Counted from the stretch's first letter, positions 17,252 to 25,808 are shown. The stretch: DNA of 64,000 nt from Gemmobacter lutimaris (GCF_003570715.1 NZ_QXXQ01000016.1:1-64000), one strand, 5' to 3'. The notes: generated by a model from the sequence alone, not told the origin. A program made the numbers and translations.

Positions 17252-17271
17252 AGGGCGGGTTTCCCCGCCCT
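17252..17271 (-). terminator. Terminator-like hairpin after the ParB-like gene
   Basis: AGGGCGGG and CCCGCCCT form a perfect 8-bp stem with a 4-nt loop, 13 bp past the stop of the ParB-like gene on the minus strand. The tail TTAATC is only weakly U-rich. Confidence 0.5.
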
Positions 17272-17283
17272 CGGAGGCTCAGA

Positions 17284-19476
17284 TCACTCAGCAGCCATCA
17301 TCGCGGTGCTTTCCACGGGCAAATCGGCCATCAGGAACGCGGGCAAGTCGATTTCCTCGCCGTTGTCCTGATCGCCCAAGACTTCTTCGCTCAAAGCCCC
17401 CTGCCCTTCTGCAGCGACATCACCGTCCAGAGCGGCAAGATCACTGCGCCGCAGAACCTCTGGCAACCAGCCGCTACCCTTGAGCAAGCGCTCGGCTTCC
17501 GTCGCCATCTCGCCCTTCTTCAGATGGTCGAGCAACTGCGCAGTGCCCTCCCCTTTCGCCTCACGAACGGCGTCGAGAATGCGCGCCTTGGGAACCCGTT
17601 TCAGGTAATTGTCCGCCGTCGGCTCCCAGCCAACAGCGACCATGTCGAGATCGACTGCTTGGGCCACGATCTCGGACTGCGCCATGCGCCGGGTCAACCC
17701 GCTGGCCGAGATGCCCGCACCGTAAGGGTTGACCTTCTCATGCAGCGCGTTGATCCCGAAGCTCAGGCAATGCGCCAGCAGAGCTAGACGGCTGGCCTGA
17801 TCGAGGGCCGAGAGATAATCCCAGAGCACGGCATCGTCGCCAAGCGGCAGATCGGCCTCCCAGGCAGCATGACGATCGTCCACGGCCTTGGCCACCGGAC
17901 TGTCCTTCAGATCGGGGGCCTGTGCCGACATGTACACGGTGCGCACAGAAGCCTCCAAGCAACTGCCCGTAGCCCCGGAACTGCGGAAGGTGTCATTGAC
18001 CAGCTTCATCAGCAGCAGCGTCAAGGCCACGTCGGGCGAACGCCCAATCGCCTCGCGCAAGGCGAGGGTGCGATGTGCGGTCAGCTCCATGACCAGACGC
18101 TCCGGCAAAGGCTTCAACGCACCATCATCCTCATCGTCTGGCAGACCGGCACTGAACGGTTCACCCCCGGAAGTGATGACGGTGGCCGCAGAAGTGCCAG
18201 CCGGAAGCTGATAGGCGGAAACAATGCCATCAGCCCCCTGCCCTTCCGCATCCAGATCATCGCCAAAGTTGGCCACGGTCTCTTCGCGAGGCTCATCCTC
18301 CGGCCGGACATAGCCGCGATGGGCAGCCAGGTTGCCATCCCGATCCAACGTCACGAAGACGCCTGCGCGGACAACTTCGGTTACATCGAAGATCAGCGGG
18401 CGCTGCTCCAAGGCTTCCATCGCACCTTCCAGCTCGCCAAGCCGCGTGTCGATCTCTTCAGGGTATTCGTCCTGGCCAGAGTATTCCTCTTCAAGCGTGC
18501 GATACTCCGCAAGCAGCTTGGCATGCTCTGCAGCTTCATCCGCGCTGAGCGGCGATGGATCGCCAACCAGACGCCGCAGACCGTGGCTATAGCCATAGGG
18601 CAGATCAGTTGACACCTCGATCCACTTCCAACCTTCCGCGGCGATTGCCTGCGCCTCGACTCGCAGCTTGTCCGCGACCAAACGGTCAAGCAGGGCAGGG
18701 TCATCCAACCAGCCGCCATCATCGCCTTGGAAGAGGTCGCGCAGGACAACGCCACCCGCCGCCTCATAGACGTCAACACCGACAAACACCGCGCGCCGGT
18801 CCGAGGCCCGCACAGAGGTTTCCGTGAGCATGCGCCGGATCGAATAGGGCTCCTTGTTCCAGGAGTTCTTCACCGCATCCCAGATCTGCGCCTGACGCTC
18901 GTGATCGGGGTTCACTGTGAAGGCCATGAGCTGTTCCAGCGTCATGCCATCCTCAGCATAGACCTCGAGCAGGGCAGGGGCCACGGACGCGAGTTTCAAC
19001 CGCTGCTTCACGATCTGCGGGGTGACAAAGAAGGCCGCAGCGATCGCCTCCTCGCCCTGACCCTTCTCCCGCAAGGCAGCAAAGGCACGGAACTGATCGA
19101 GCGGATGCAAGGCAACGCGCTGCATGTTCTCAGCCAAGGAGTCGTCCTCGGCCAGAATATCTGATGTCACATCACGCAACACACAAGGCACAGGCGCGGT
19201 CTTCGCGAGCCGTTTCTGCTTCACCAGCAGCGACAGCGCCTGAAAGCGTCGACCGCCAGCCGGGATCTCGAATTTGCCGGTCTCGACGCCATCTGCATCC
19301 AGCACTGGCCGCACGCTCAGGCCTTGCAACAGGCCACGGCGGGCGATGTCCTCGGCCAACTCTTCAACTGACACACCGGCCTTGATGCGCCGGACGTTGG
19401 ACTGGCTCAGCACCAGCTTGTCAAAGGGGATGTCCCGCGAGGACGACAGGGTAATCTTCTGGGCAGCTTGGGCCAT
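17284..19476 (-). CDS. Large ParB N-terminal domain protein (plasmid ParB-like)
   Basis: A 730-residue protein. Residues 1-130 form a ParB/Srx nuclease-like domain (LSQSNVRRIKAGVSVEELAEDIARRGLLQ, then IPAGGRRFQALSLL and SLAENMQRVALHPLDQFRAF), followed by an HTH region (VTPQIVKQRLKLASVAPALL) and a long C-terminal part that is not ParB-like. This size class is common on alphaproteobacterial plasmids and is distinct from repB. The ATG at 19476 has GGAG before it; the longer frame (to 19548) runs through the leader element. It may act in DNA binding, silencing or as a CTP-dependent clamp; function is unproven. GGGCAGGG octamers occur inside it in both orientations. Confidence 0.85.
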   Translation of the reverse strand: MAQAAQKITLSSSRDIPFDKLVLSQSNVRRIKAGVSVEELAEDIARRGLLQGLSVRPVLDADGVETGKFEIPAGGRRFQALSLLVKQKRLAKTAPVPCVLRDVTSDILAEDDSLAENMQRVALHPLDQFRAFAALREKGQGEEAIAAAFFVTPQIVKQRLKLASVAPALLEVYAEDGMTLEQLMAFTVNPDHERQAQIWDAVKNSWNKEPYSIRRMLTETSVRASDRRAVFVGVDVYEAAGGVVLRDLFQGDDGGWLDDPALLDRLVADKLRVEAQAIAAEGWKWIEVSTDLPYGYSHGLRRLVGDPSPLSADEAAEHAKLLAEYRTLEEEYSGQDEYPEEIDTRLGELEGAMEALEQRPLIFDVTEVVRAGVFVTLDRDGNLAAHRGYVRPEDEPREETVANFGDDLDAEGQGADGIVSAYQLPAGTSAATVITSGGEPFSAGLPDDEDDGALKPLPERLVMELTAHRTLALREAIGRSPDVALTLLLMKLVNDTFRSSGATGSCLEASVRTVYMSAQAPDLKDSPVAKAVDDRHAAWEADLPLGDDAVLWDYLSALDQASRLALLAHCLSFGINALHEKVNPYGAGISASGLTRRMAQSEIVAQAVDLDMVAVGWEPTADNYLKRVPKARILDAVREAKGEGTAQLLDHLKKGEMATEAERLLKGSGWLPEVLRRSDLAALDGDVAAEGQGALSEEVLGDQDNGEEIDLPAFLMADLPVESTAMMAAE

Positions 19477-19489
19477 CAGGTCTTCTCCA

Positions 19490-19556
19490 CGACGGGCGCC
19501 GGGAGCCACTCTCCCGATCTCACTTCCCGCCACCCTCAAACCAACCATTCTCTCAC
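19490..19556 (-). promoter_or_regulatory. Shared structured leader, copy B (before ParB-like gene)
   Basis: The same layout as at 3310-3375: GTGAGAG (19550-19556), 34 nt, the 26-nt element (19490-19515), then exactly 13 nt with GGAG before the ATG at 19476. The 26 nt are identical in both copies while the flanking DNA differs, which argues for selected function. Confidence 0.6.
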
Positions 19557-19618
19557 TTTCGTACTGGACATGGGTGCGAACGAGAGCCCGGCAGGGCGGC
19601 GCGTTTCATTTGGATAAT

Positions 19619-20797
19619 CTACGTACCAACGCAAAGTTGGCCATGGCCAACTCTTGTCTTGGCGCAACCGGCTAAGATTCTCGTTAGGTAGTTGTCAGGG
19701 CTTTTGAGCTGGTCGATCTTGCAGGCCATTTGATCTGCCACTTGAATTGCTTCTGCTAGGCCAAGCACAGACACCGCCCTACCCAACAGAGCGCTGTCTA
19801 TTCTGAGCATCTTACCAAACTCAAATAACAGCTGTAGGAGGCCGTGTTCTGTGGTGGGGTAGTCTGGATAAAAGGCCGGGATTTCGGTCAAGCAAGCCCA
19901 CAGCTCGGTCATCGTGCGCGGGAAGGTTTTTTTTGTATATGATTTTTGAGTCTCTTTGTGCCGGACATTTTGTCCGTCTGAGGCGGTCGGTTTGCTCGAG
20001 TTAGAAGACGGTGCTTGTTCTTGGCGTTGTTCGTGTTCTGGATTGTTGGCCGCGGCCAACTCTTCGAGATGCCGTACGCTTGGAGTGACTACCTTACTTT
20101 GCAGGATGCGTTTAAGTCTGCTGATAACGCTGCTTGCTTGAAGTACAGTGACTCCGGTTCGACGCATAAAGTTGCGGGCGGCTTCGACGAACTCAAGGGC
20201 CTCGCCTTGCAGGCAGAGGGAGAGGCATTCACCACGCAGTTTTTGGATGTAGGCTTTCATGCCTCGAAGTTCGTCGGCTTCCTGACGATGTTTCTGAGAC
20301 AGTGCAAGGATTTCGTCAGACCGTGCGAGCAGGGGCGACAAGTCGATGCCGAACGCGCCGATGACTTTACCGTTGCGCATAATTGGGAATCGTTTGCCGT
20401 TGGCGCTGTCACGCCGTTGGATTAGATTCGCGGCTTCAAGTTTCTCAAGGTGTCGCCGAAGTTGCCTGTCCGTTATGCCTTTCGCGCGGAAACATAAAGT
20501 GTCGTTGCAAGCGAACACGGTCAGCAGGGTGAGTGGCGTGATTGGGCTGTCATTCCCTGTTTTCGGATCGTTGCAGGGAAGGCAGCTCAAGAGTGCGTCA
20601 AGCACAACGACTGAAGGCGGCCGCAGGCCCAGTGCGCGACTTGTGGTGTTGACCGCCGCCATAAGCGCGCGCCGCGTTACAGGTACGAAGTGTGGCTGGT
20701 GTTCGATCGTGCCAATACCGGCGAAAGAATCGAAGATTGAAGGCGCACAACTCAACTGTGCCTCGACCTCGATGGTCGTGACTGCTTCTTGTTCCAT
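19619..20797 (-). CDS. repC: RepC replication initiator of the repABC module
   Basis: A 392-residue RepC. The N-terminal part (FVPVTRRALMAAVNTTSRALGLRPPSVVVLDALLSCLP) and the winged-helix segment (ITDRQLRRHLEKLEAANLIQRRDS) are diagnostic, and the C-terminal half ends with the usual conserved region (LLQLLFEFGKMLRIDSALLG ... SPDNYLTRIL). RepC starts replication at an origin inside its own gene. Two parS-like palindromes lie within this gene (19636, 20045). The intergenic DNA upstream holds the ctRNA gene on the opposite strand. Local GC is clearly lower than in the neighbouring cargo. Confidence 0.93.
   Translation of the reverse strand: MEQEAVTTIEVEAQLSCAPSIFDSFAGIGTIEHQPHFVPVTRRALMAAVNTTSRALGLRPPSVVVLDALLSCLPCNDPKTGNDSPITPLTLLTVFACNDTLCFRAKGITDRQLRRHLEKLEAANLIQRRDSANGKRFPIMRNGKVIGAFGIDLSPLLARSDEILALSQKHRQEADELRGMKAYIQKLRGECLSLCLQGEALEFVEAARNFMRRTGVTVLQASSVISRLKRILQSKVVTPSVRHLEELAAANNPEHEQRQEQAPSSNSSKPTASDGQNVRHKETQKSYTKKTFPRTMTELWACLTEIPAFYPDYPTTEHGLLQLLFEFGKMLRIDSALLGRAVSVLGLAEAIQVADQMACKIDQLKSPDNYLTRILAGCAKTRVGHGQLCVGT
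19636..19651. repeat. parS-like centromere palindrome 1
   Basis: GTTGGCCATGGCCAAC is a perfect 16-bp palindrome and fits the repABC parS consensus GTTNNCNNNNGNNAAC. It lies within the 3' end of repC. Confidence 0.8.
20045..20060. repeat. parS-like centromere palindrome 2
   Basis: GTTGGCCGCGGCCAAC is a perfect palindrome with the same consensus as site 1, inside the repC reading frame, where it encodes Leu-Ala-Ala-Ala. Confidence 0.8.
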
Positions 20798-20871
20798 CTG
20801 TTTTCAGACAGCAAAAGGATACCCGTCACCGAAATCGGTGTTGCAGTGATTCGATTTTTTGGGTACCAATA

Positions 20872-20930
20872 GATTGCGAGTAAATCGGGACCCTCTGGAG
20901 TGCTTCACCGCCTTCGGGGGGTTTCTTTTT
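20872..20930 (+). ncRNA. Countertranscribed RNA of the repABC module (incompatibility RNA)
   Basis: Known repABC replicons carry a short RNA between repB and repC, transcribed against repC. Here the plus strand shows a TTGCAG (-35 like, 20841) and TACCAA (-10 like, 20864) pair, then a stem ACCGCC-TTCG-GGGGGT (20907-20922) followed by a T-rich run to 20930, a good intrinsic terminator. The 5' end is approximate. It should repress RepC synthesis and set copy number. Confidence 0.7.
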
Positions 20931-20978
20931 GCGCTACGTCTGCCTCCTTTTTGATTGTTTCTTGCCTGTTTGATCAGG

Positions 20979-20994
20979 GTTGACCATGGCCAAC
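20979..20994. repeat. parS-like centromere palindrome 3
   Basis: GTTGACCATGGCCAAC matches the consensus with one arm mismatch and lies between repB and repC, within a slightly longer dyad. Confidence 0.75.
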
Positions 20995-21027
20995 CCTATA
21001 AAGATCAATCACTTAACCGTTTCGGCG

Positions 21028-21984
21028 TCATGATTTTTCTTTCCACTCCTTGTAGAGGCGCTCAAGCTGCGTCTCCACGAAGTTGATGAACCCTCGCTCC
21101 TTTCTGTCGGAAACCTCGATCAAAAGACGCTGGCCTTTGGACCTGAAAGCCACCGAAGTTGCGGGCATTTGTTTGAGGGGGGCAGGAGAGGGGCCCTTGG
21201 CGGCGGACTCCGCTGCGTTCTGCTGTGCATCCGCGACCTTCTGCAGCGCATCGATGACAGCGCTGAGCTTCTCGGCCGCAGTGCCTTCTTCAGGAACAAG
21301 CAAGAGGACAGACCTGTCGGAAGGGGCGTTTTCCGTTTTGACCAGACGACGCAGTTCCAGCCATGGGCGACGGCCTGCTTCATGCGCGGCGCCAATTTTG
21401 TAGATCACTGCGTCGGGCACGTCTCGGGCAACGCCAATCAGCTTGCTTAGCGTTCCCTTGTCGACAGCTAGCACATCGCCGATCTCGGCCCGGGTGAAGC
21501 CCTGGTCCTCCAGCTTGGTGGCAAAAATGGCTTGTTCGATGAAGCTGCGCTCTAGGCGCGCAGAGTTTTCCAGGGCCTGCGAGACAAGAGCCTCGCGGTG
21601 GTCCATTTCCTTGACATAAGCCTTGACCTTGATTCCAAGCACTCGGCACGCGGCAATTCTGCGGCGTCCGTAAACCACCTCATAGCGAGGGCCAGGTCCG
21701 CGGCGATAGCGGAGTAGGGCAGGGAGCTGTTGTCCTGATGTCCTGATGGACTCGATCAGATCATCGAGCCCTTCTGATACGTCAAAACGATCCGCGATTT
21801 CAGAATCGCCGATCTCATTGACATCCACGTCCTGGGCCGCCTGTGCCGAGACCTGAGAAAGGACGTCTGACATGCTCTTCAGGGAACGAGGCGAGTTTTC
21901 GTCCACCTTCGACCCTGCCTCGGCAGCAATCAAAGGCTTTGAGCCCATTTGTGCTAGGCTCTTGGCAAGAAGATCACGCTTCAT
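21028..21984 (-). CDS. repB: RepB partition protein (ParB family)
   Basis: A 318-residue RepB. The ParB box YEVVYGRRRIAACRVLG lies at about residues 99-115 and the HTH (FTRAEIGDVLAVDKGTLSKLIGV) at about 163-185, with a C-terminal dimerisation part. RepB binds the parS sites nearby and with RepA segregates the replicon. Its ATG overlaps the end of repA by 11 bp, the standard coupled order repA-repB-repC. Confidence 0.93.
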   Translation of the reverse strand: MKRDLLAKSLAQMGSKPLIAAEAGSKVDENSPRSLKSMSDVLSQVSAQAAQDVDVNEIGDSEIADRFDVSEGLDDLIESIRTSGQQLPALLRYRRGPGPRYEVVYGRRRIAACRVLGIKVKAYVKEMDHREALVSQALENSARLERSFIEQAIFATKLEDQGFTRAEIGDVLAVDKGTLSKLIGVARDVPDAVIYKIGAAHEAGRRPWLELRRLVKTENAPSDRSVLLLVPEEGTAAEKLSAVIDALQKVADAQQNAAESAAKGPSPAPLKQMPATSVAFRSKGQRLLIEVSDRKERGFINFVETQLERLYKEWKEKS

Positions 21985-23200
21985 TTGTGCCCCCTCGACC
22001 CCATGCTGACTGGATCATCTTTTCAATGTCATTTGAAAAGCTCATCACCGACTCTAGGGCTCGCTCATAAGTCTTTCGGTTCTTGGTCGTAGCGAGGTCC
22101 ACTTCGAAGATTGTCTTCTGCGAAAGGCCGGCCTCGCTAACCGCCGAAGACTTCACGAAGGGCGTCTTGATCACACTGTCGCCTAGCAATTGTCTGAGCC
22201 ATTCAGACAAGTCCTGCTGCGTGCTGATAGCGGTGTCGAAGCGCGTCAGGAGGTAGGCGAAATTGTCATACGCGCCGATGCCACCGTTCGAGTACAGGAC
22301 TTCCAACACGCCCGACGCCATCGTCAGGAACTGGCTGGCCGAGGCAAGGTCGACACGCTCAGGGATGATGGTCATGAGAAGCGACGTCGATGCACAGACC
22401 GCCGCCATCGTCAGATAGCCAAGCTGAGGCGGGCAGTCGATTAAAACGATGTCATAATCGTCTTCAACCTGTCGTAGCGAGTCGCGGATCCGATTGAAGA
22501 AGACGGGTTGTTCGCCACGGCTCAGCGCGGTTGGAGTTTCGGTTTCGAATTCCGAGAGCATGATCCCACCGGGCACTAGATCCAGGTTCGGGAAGTAGGT
22601 CTTGCGCAAAACGTCCACGATTGGCACCCGGGACGTTTCGCCATCGTTGTAGCGAATTGCATCATACAGCGTACCGCCGTGGCGGAAGTCGATCTCTGGC
22701 TGGTATCCAAAGAAGGTCGTCAGTGAGGCCTGAGGGTCTGCATCCACCAAACACACACGGTATCCACGCAGGGCGAGCCGCATCCCGAGAGTCACGGTGG
22801 TCGTAGTTTTGCTGGATCCGCCCTTGAAGTTGACGGTTGACCAGATTTGAAGCTTGTCACCTTGTCGCCGACCGGGAAGGAACTGAAACGGATCCTTTGC
22901 ATTCTGAGCCAGAATATTGCGGATCTGGAGGATGTTCTCGGCGGAATAAAGGCGCTTGTTACCCGGTCCCTGTTCGACTTCTGGAATTCTGCCGTCGAAA
23001 TGCGCCTTGCGCAGATAGCCGTCGCTCACCCGCAACAACTCTCCGACTTCTGCACTTGTGAAGGCGCGGAGTGTCTTTTCTTCCTTCGGTGCCAGAAAAA
23101 GCTTCGACATATGTTCAAGGGCTTCAGAAAGCCGCTCTGCGTCTGCCTTGAGCTTGTCATGCAGCACTTGGTGCATCATCATTCGCCTGTCTCGAGACAT
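21974..23200 (-). CDS. repA: RepA partition ATPase (ParA family)
   Basis: A 408-residue RepA with an N-terminal HTH region (FTSAEVGELLRVSDGYLRK), the deviant Walker A KGGSSKTTTT at about residue 125-134, and the switch strand IVLIDCPPQLGYLT. It drives partition and autorepresses the repABC operon through the upstream DNA. It is the first gene of the operon; the upstream 425 bp hold its promoter and a consensus DnaA box. The length is usual for RepA of this group. Confidence 0.93.
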   Translation of the reverse strand: MSRDRRMMMHQVLHDKLKADAERLSEALEHMSKLFLAPKEEKTLRAFTSAEVGELLRVSDGYLRKAHFDGRIPEVEQGPGNKRLYSAENILQIRNILAQNAKDPFQFLPGRRQGDKLQIWSTVNFKGGSSKTTTTVTLGMRLALRGYRVCLVDADPQASLTTFFGYQPEIDFRHGGTLYDAIRYNDGETSRVPIVDVLRKTYFPNLDLVPGGIMLSEFETETPTALSRGEQPVFFNRIRDSLRQVEDDYDIVLIDCPPQLGYLTMAAVCASTSLLMTIIPERVDLASASQFLTMASGVLEVLYSNGGIGAYDNFAYLLTRFDTAISTQQDLSEWLRQLLGDSVIKTPFVKSSAVSEAGLSQKTIFEVDLATTKNRKTYERALESVMSFSNDIEKMIQSAWGRGGTNEA

Positions 23201-23625
23201 CTCTTAAGCGTTACCCGTGATCTGCAGTCTATCGGTGCCAGCAGGAACGCAGTGGACGTCGTTTTCTTAGTTTTCGCGTTACAGATATGACGCCCGTCGG
23301 GAAGAAACTCAAGGCAAATCTTGTGCAGCTATCTTGTGCTTTCTGCCGGCCATGGCACCATATGATGCGAAAAGGCTAAAGTGACCTGTTAAAGGTTGGG
23401 TGTAGGGTATTGTAAGGATTACAGAAAATGTTGCGAGACTTATCCACAGGACCCGACGCCCTTGAACCCACGCGTGATGCTTGGAAAATCTTTGACAAGG
23501 CTCAGTAACGCTGTAGCAGACCTGACCACGGCAATCGTGTTCGAGTGAGCATCGCAAGCGATTCTTCGTCTGAGCCTGTCAGTAGAATGCCTTTTGGCCT
23601 AATGGGCACCGAAAAGCGTTACCTA
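23201..23625. promoter_or_regulatory. repA upstream region with DnaA box and flanking 10-mers
   Basis: This 425-bp gene-free region contains a perfect DnaA box TTATCCACA at 23440-23448. The 10-mer AAGCGTTACC stands at both ends (23206-23215, six bases from the repA ATG, and 23614-23623, at the stop of the recombinase), and the core also occurs inverted at 23505-23512. It should hold the repA promoter and RepA operator. An 82-codon frame inside shows no family features and is left out. Confidence 0.55.
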
Positions 23626-24510
23626 CTACAACAGTCCCAACTTCTTCGCCCGCTCCAAGATCATCTTGACCGATGACGGCTCCCACTTGCTGCGGCCCCT
23701 AGGTGTCCGTTCGCGCATGGTCTCTAGCCGGTCGCAGATGCCTTGAAGAGTCATCTTGGGATCTGCGCCTTTGATGCCCGCGACGATGGCGGGCAGGCGA
23801 TCATCCTTGTCGGATGCGGTGGCACGGGAAAGGATAGTGACTGGCAGCAGGCCTTCGCGAACGAAGGTTTTGGCAGCACGGATCAGGCGGGGCAGGGACC
23901 AAGGCTGCGCCTCGCTCGGCAGACCTGAATTGACGATGCGCAGCACGTCTTCCCAAGGCAGGCCCGGCCTCAGACGGCGCACCTCCGGCACCCACTGGTC
24001 GGCATTGGCGTTCAGTTTATGGAAATGGCTTTCCACTCGCGCGGCCCTTGCCTTGCGGATTGCCACGGGGTCGCCAGCCTTTAGGCCTGGGTTGCCGCCA
24101 ACCCGCCCTTCTGCCTTGGCAGATCGCAACCCGGCCTTGGTGCGCTCGCGTATCAAGGCCCGTTCAAACTCGGCGGCTGCGCCCAGAACCTGCAAGGTGA
24201 ACTTGCCCTGAGGCGACGCCGTGTCGATTGGATCCTGCAAGGACCGGAAATGTGCGCCTTTCGCCTCCAGCCGCTCGATGATTTCCAAGAGGTGAGAAAG
24301 CGAGCGGGCAAGGCGGTCGATCCGAACCACGACGAGCGTATCGCCGATGCGCAGCTGATCCAGCACGCGCGCCAGAACTGGCCGCGTGCGACTGCCGCCA
24401 GATGCTTGTTCCTCCACGATTTCCACGCAGCCTGCGGAGCGCAGCTCCTGAACTTGGGGCAGGGCGGTTTGGTCTTCGGTGGAAACACGCGCGTATCCGA
24501 TGAGTGGCAC
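23626..24510 (-). CDS. Serine recombinase/resolvase with extended C-terminus
   Basis: The catalytic domain starts PLIGYARVSTEDQTALPQVQ with the nucleophile Ser in RVSTEDQ, followed by DTLVVVRIDRLARSLSHLLE and GAAAEFERALIRERTKAGL, all typical of Tn3/Gin-type serine recombinases. The C-terminal 120 residues extend past the normal HTH and hold a second DNA-binding-like part (WEPSSVKMILERAKKLGLL). A GTG at 24510 is chosen, giving the usual V/MPLIGYARV start; the frame stays open to a TTG at 24576. Next to repABC it most likely resolves plasmid dimers. Confidence 0.85.
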   Translation of the reverse strand: MPLIGYARVSTEDQTALPQVQELRSAGCVEIVEEQASGGSRTRPVLARVLDQLRIGDTLVVVRIDRLARSLSHLLEIIERLEAKGAHFRSLQDPIDTASPQGKFTLQVLGAAAEFERALIRERTKAGLRSAKAEGRVGGNPGLKAGDPVAIRKARAARVESHFHKLNANADQWVPEVRRLRPGLPWEDVLRIVNSGLPSEAQPWSLPRLIRAAKTFVREGLLPVTILSRATASDKDDRLPAIVAGIKGADPKMTLQGICDRLETMRERTPRGRSKWEPSSVKMILERAKKLGLL

Positions 24511-24548
24511 GGGGCAGGGGGCCTCTTTTGCAATTGCGGATGTCAGGA

Positions 24549-24570
24549 GTAAACGACCGTTTGTAAACGA
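24549..24570. repeat. Direct repeat GTAAACGA upstream of the recombinase
   Basis: GTAAACGA occurs at 24549-24556 and 24563-24570, 14 bp apart centre to centre, just upstream of the GTG start. It may be part of the resolution site or an operator of the recombinase gene. Confidence 0.4.
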
Positions 24571-24740
24571 ATGCAAGGGTGCTCTCTATGGCGGTGATCG
24601 CAAGAAACCCCTTGGTTCCCATGCACTGAGCGCAACCAGAGCGCTCTCCACGGACGCCGCGCGCGCGTACTATATAAGGAGCAAATGCAGCCCCGCAGAA
24701 AACCCTTGGGTAGTTTGCATAATAGGCGTATTTTGCGCAT

Positions 24741-25808
24741 ATGAAGCCCTACCACTCTGTTCTGACTGATTTTCCTGACGAAACCCTCGGCGATCCCGAG
24801 GCAAGAGAACAGGCGTCCGAAGACGACCTGTGGTTCCTGCCAGGACCGATGGATGAGGAACCTGATTATCTGCTTCCAGGCCCAAGATCTGAACCCAGCG
24901 AAACATCAGTCGTTGCGGATTGGGTCCGGGCGGAAGCGGGTTGTGCGGCCCGCCTCGCACGCGTAGCCGGTAGGCTGGGCGCGCTTGACGAGCGTCTGCG
25001 CCGCAGCCCATCAGGTTGGCGGCACCGATTGGCTTTGATCGAGGCTGCAGAGCTAAGCTGGTTCGCTGGAGACCGAGTCAGCCCTGACCGTCTTGCGCTT
25101 TGGATCGCTCTTCGTCTGTCTGGCGCGCAGGACGACTCTGGAGCACTAGCTCGCGTTGGATGGGCCGTTCGGCGTCTTATTGGGGGCCCGGACCCAGAAC
25201 TGGGGCTAGCCGATTTTCTCGACCGGCGGGACCCTGAAAACTTAGCCGATGACGCCGAGCATTTCACTGATCGCGCCGATGGCTGGCTCGCTTTGATAGG
25301 CGCCGCCAGACATTTGCACCCGATCACTCGGGCTTGTCTGGGCTTCCACCTTTGGGGCCTTGCAGGTCTCGGTCAGCATGGCGACCGGATGGAAGCTGCG
25401 GTCACGGCAGGCCGGATTGCTGCGGCCGAAGGGAAGGGTGCTATTTTCGCACCGGTAGCAATGGGTGGGGCAGGTGGGCTTCGTACCGGCGGACCTCCGG
25501 CAGAGCGGTTGACCCGATGGCTGGACGGGATGAACAACGCATGCCTCGCAGCGATGCGGCACCTCGACGATCTCGAAATATGGTCCACTCAAGCGGAAAC
25601 TGTAATGTCCGTATTGTCTGGCCGTACGCCGCCGGCTTTGCGCGCTGTATTGACCGAATGGCCCCTGGTCTCTGCGCCGATGGCCGAGACTTTGATCGGC
25701 GCCAGCCGTGCGGCTGTCCAGCGAAACCTGGCTTGGATGGAGGCGCGTGGGCTGATCTGCGAGGTGACTGGCCAAGGTCGCTTCAGGATGTGGCGTGCAG
25801 CGGTTTAG
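24741..25808 (+). CDS. DUF1403 family protein
   Basis: A 355-residue protein of the DUF1403 type, often found near repABC in Rhodobacterales. The body is helical (GWRHRLALIEAAELSWFAGD, ALARVGWAVRRLIGG) and the C-terminus has an HTH-like segment (SAPMAETLIGASRAAVQRNL) reminiscent of RHH/HTH regulators for fertility or replication. The ATG at 24741 follows the repeated element TTTGCATAATAGGC/TTTTGCGCAT, a possible operator. Function unknown. It reads away from repABC and is the last backbone-like gene before the metal cluster. Confidence 0.8.
   Translation: MKPYHSVLTDFPDETLGDPEAREQASEDDLWFLPGPMDEEPDYLLPGPRSEPSETSVVADWVRAEAGCAARLARVAGRLGALDERLRRSPSGWRHRLALIEAAELSWFAGDRVSPDRLALWIALRLSGAQDDSGALARVGWAVRRLIGGPDPELGLADFLDRRDPENLADDAEHFTDRADGWLALIGAARHLHPITRACLGFHLWGLAGLGQHGDRMEAAVTAGRIAAAEGKGAIFAPVAMGGAGGLRTGGPPAERLTRWLDGMNNACLAAMRHLDDLEIWSTQAETVMSVLSGRTPPALRAVLTEWPLVSAPMAETLIGASRAAVQRNLAWMEARGLICEVTGQGRFRMWRAAV

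Noticed and set aside
23309-23557. 82-codon minus-strand frame in the repA upstream region
   Set aside because: No family features, poor start, and it covers a DnaA box and likely promoter DNA.
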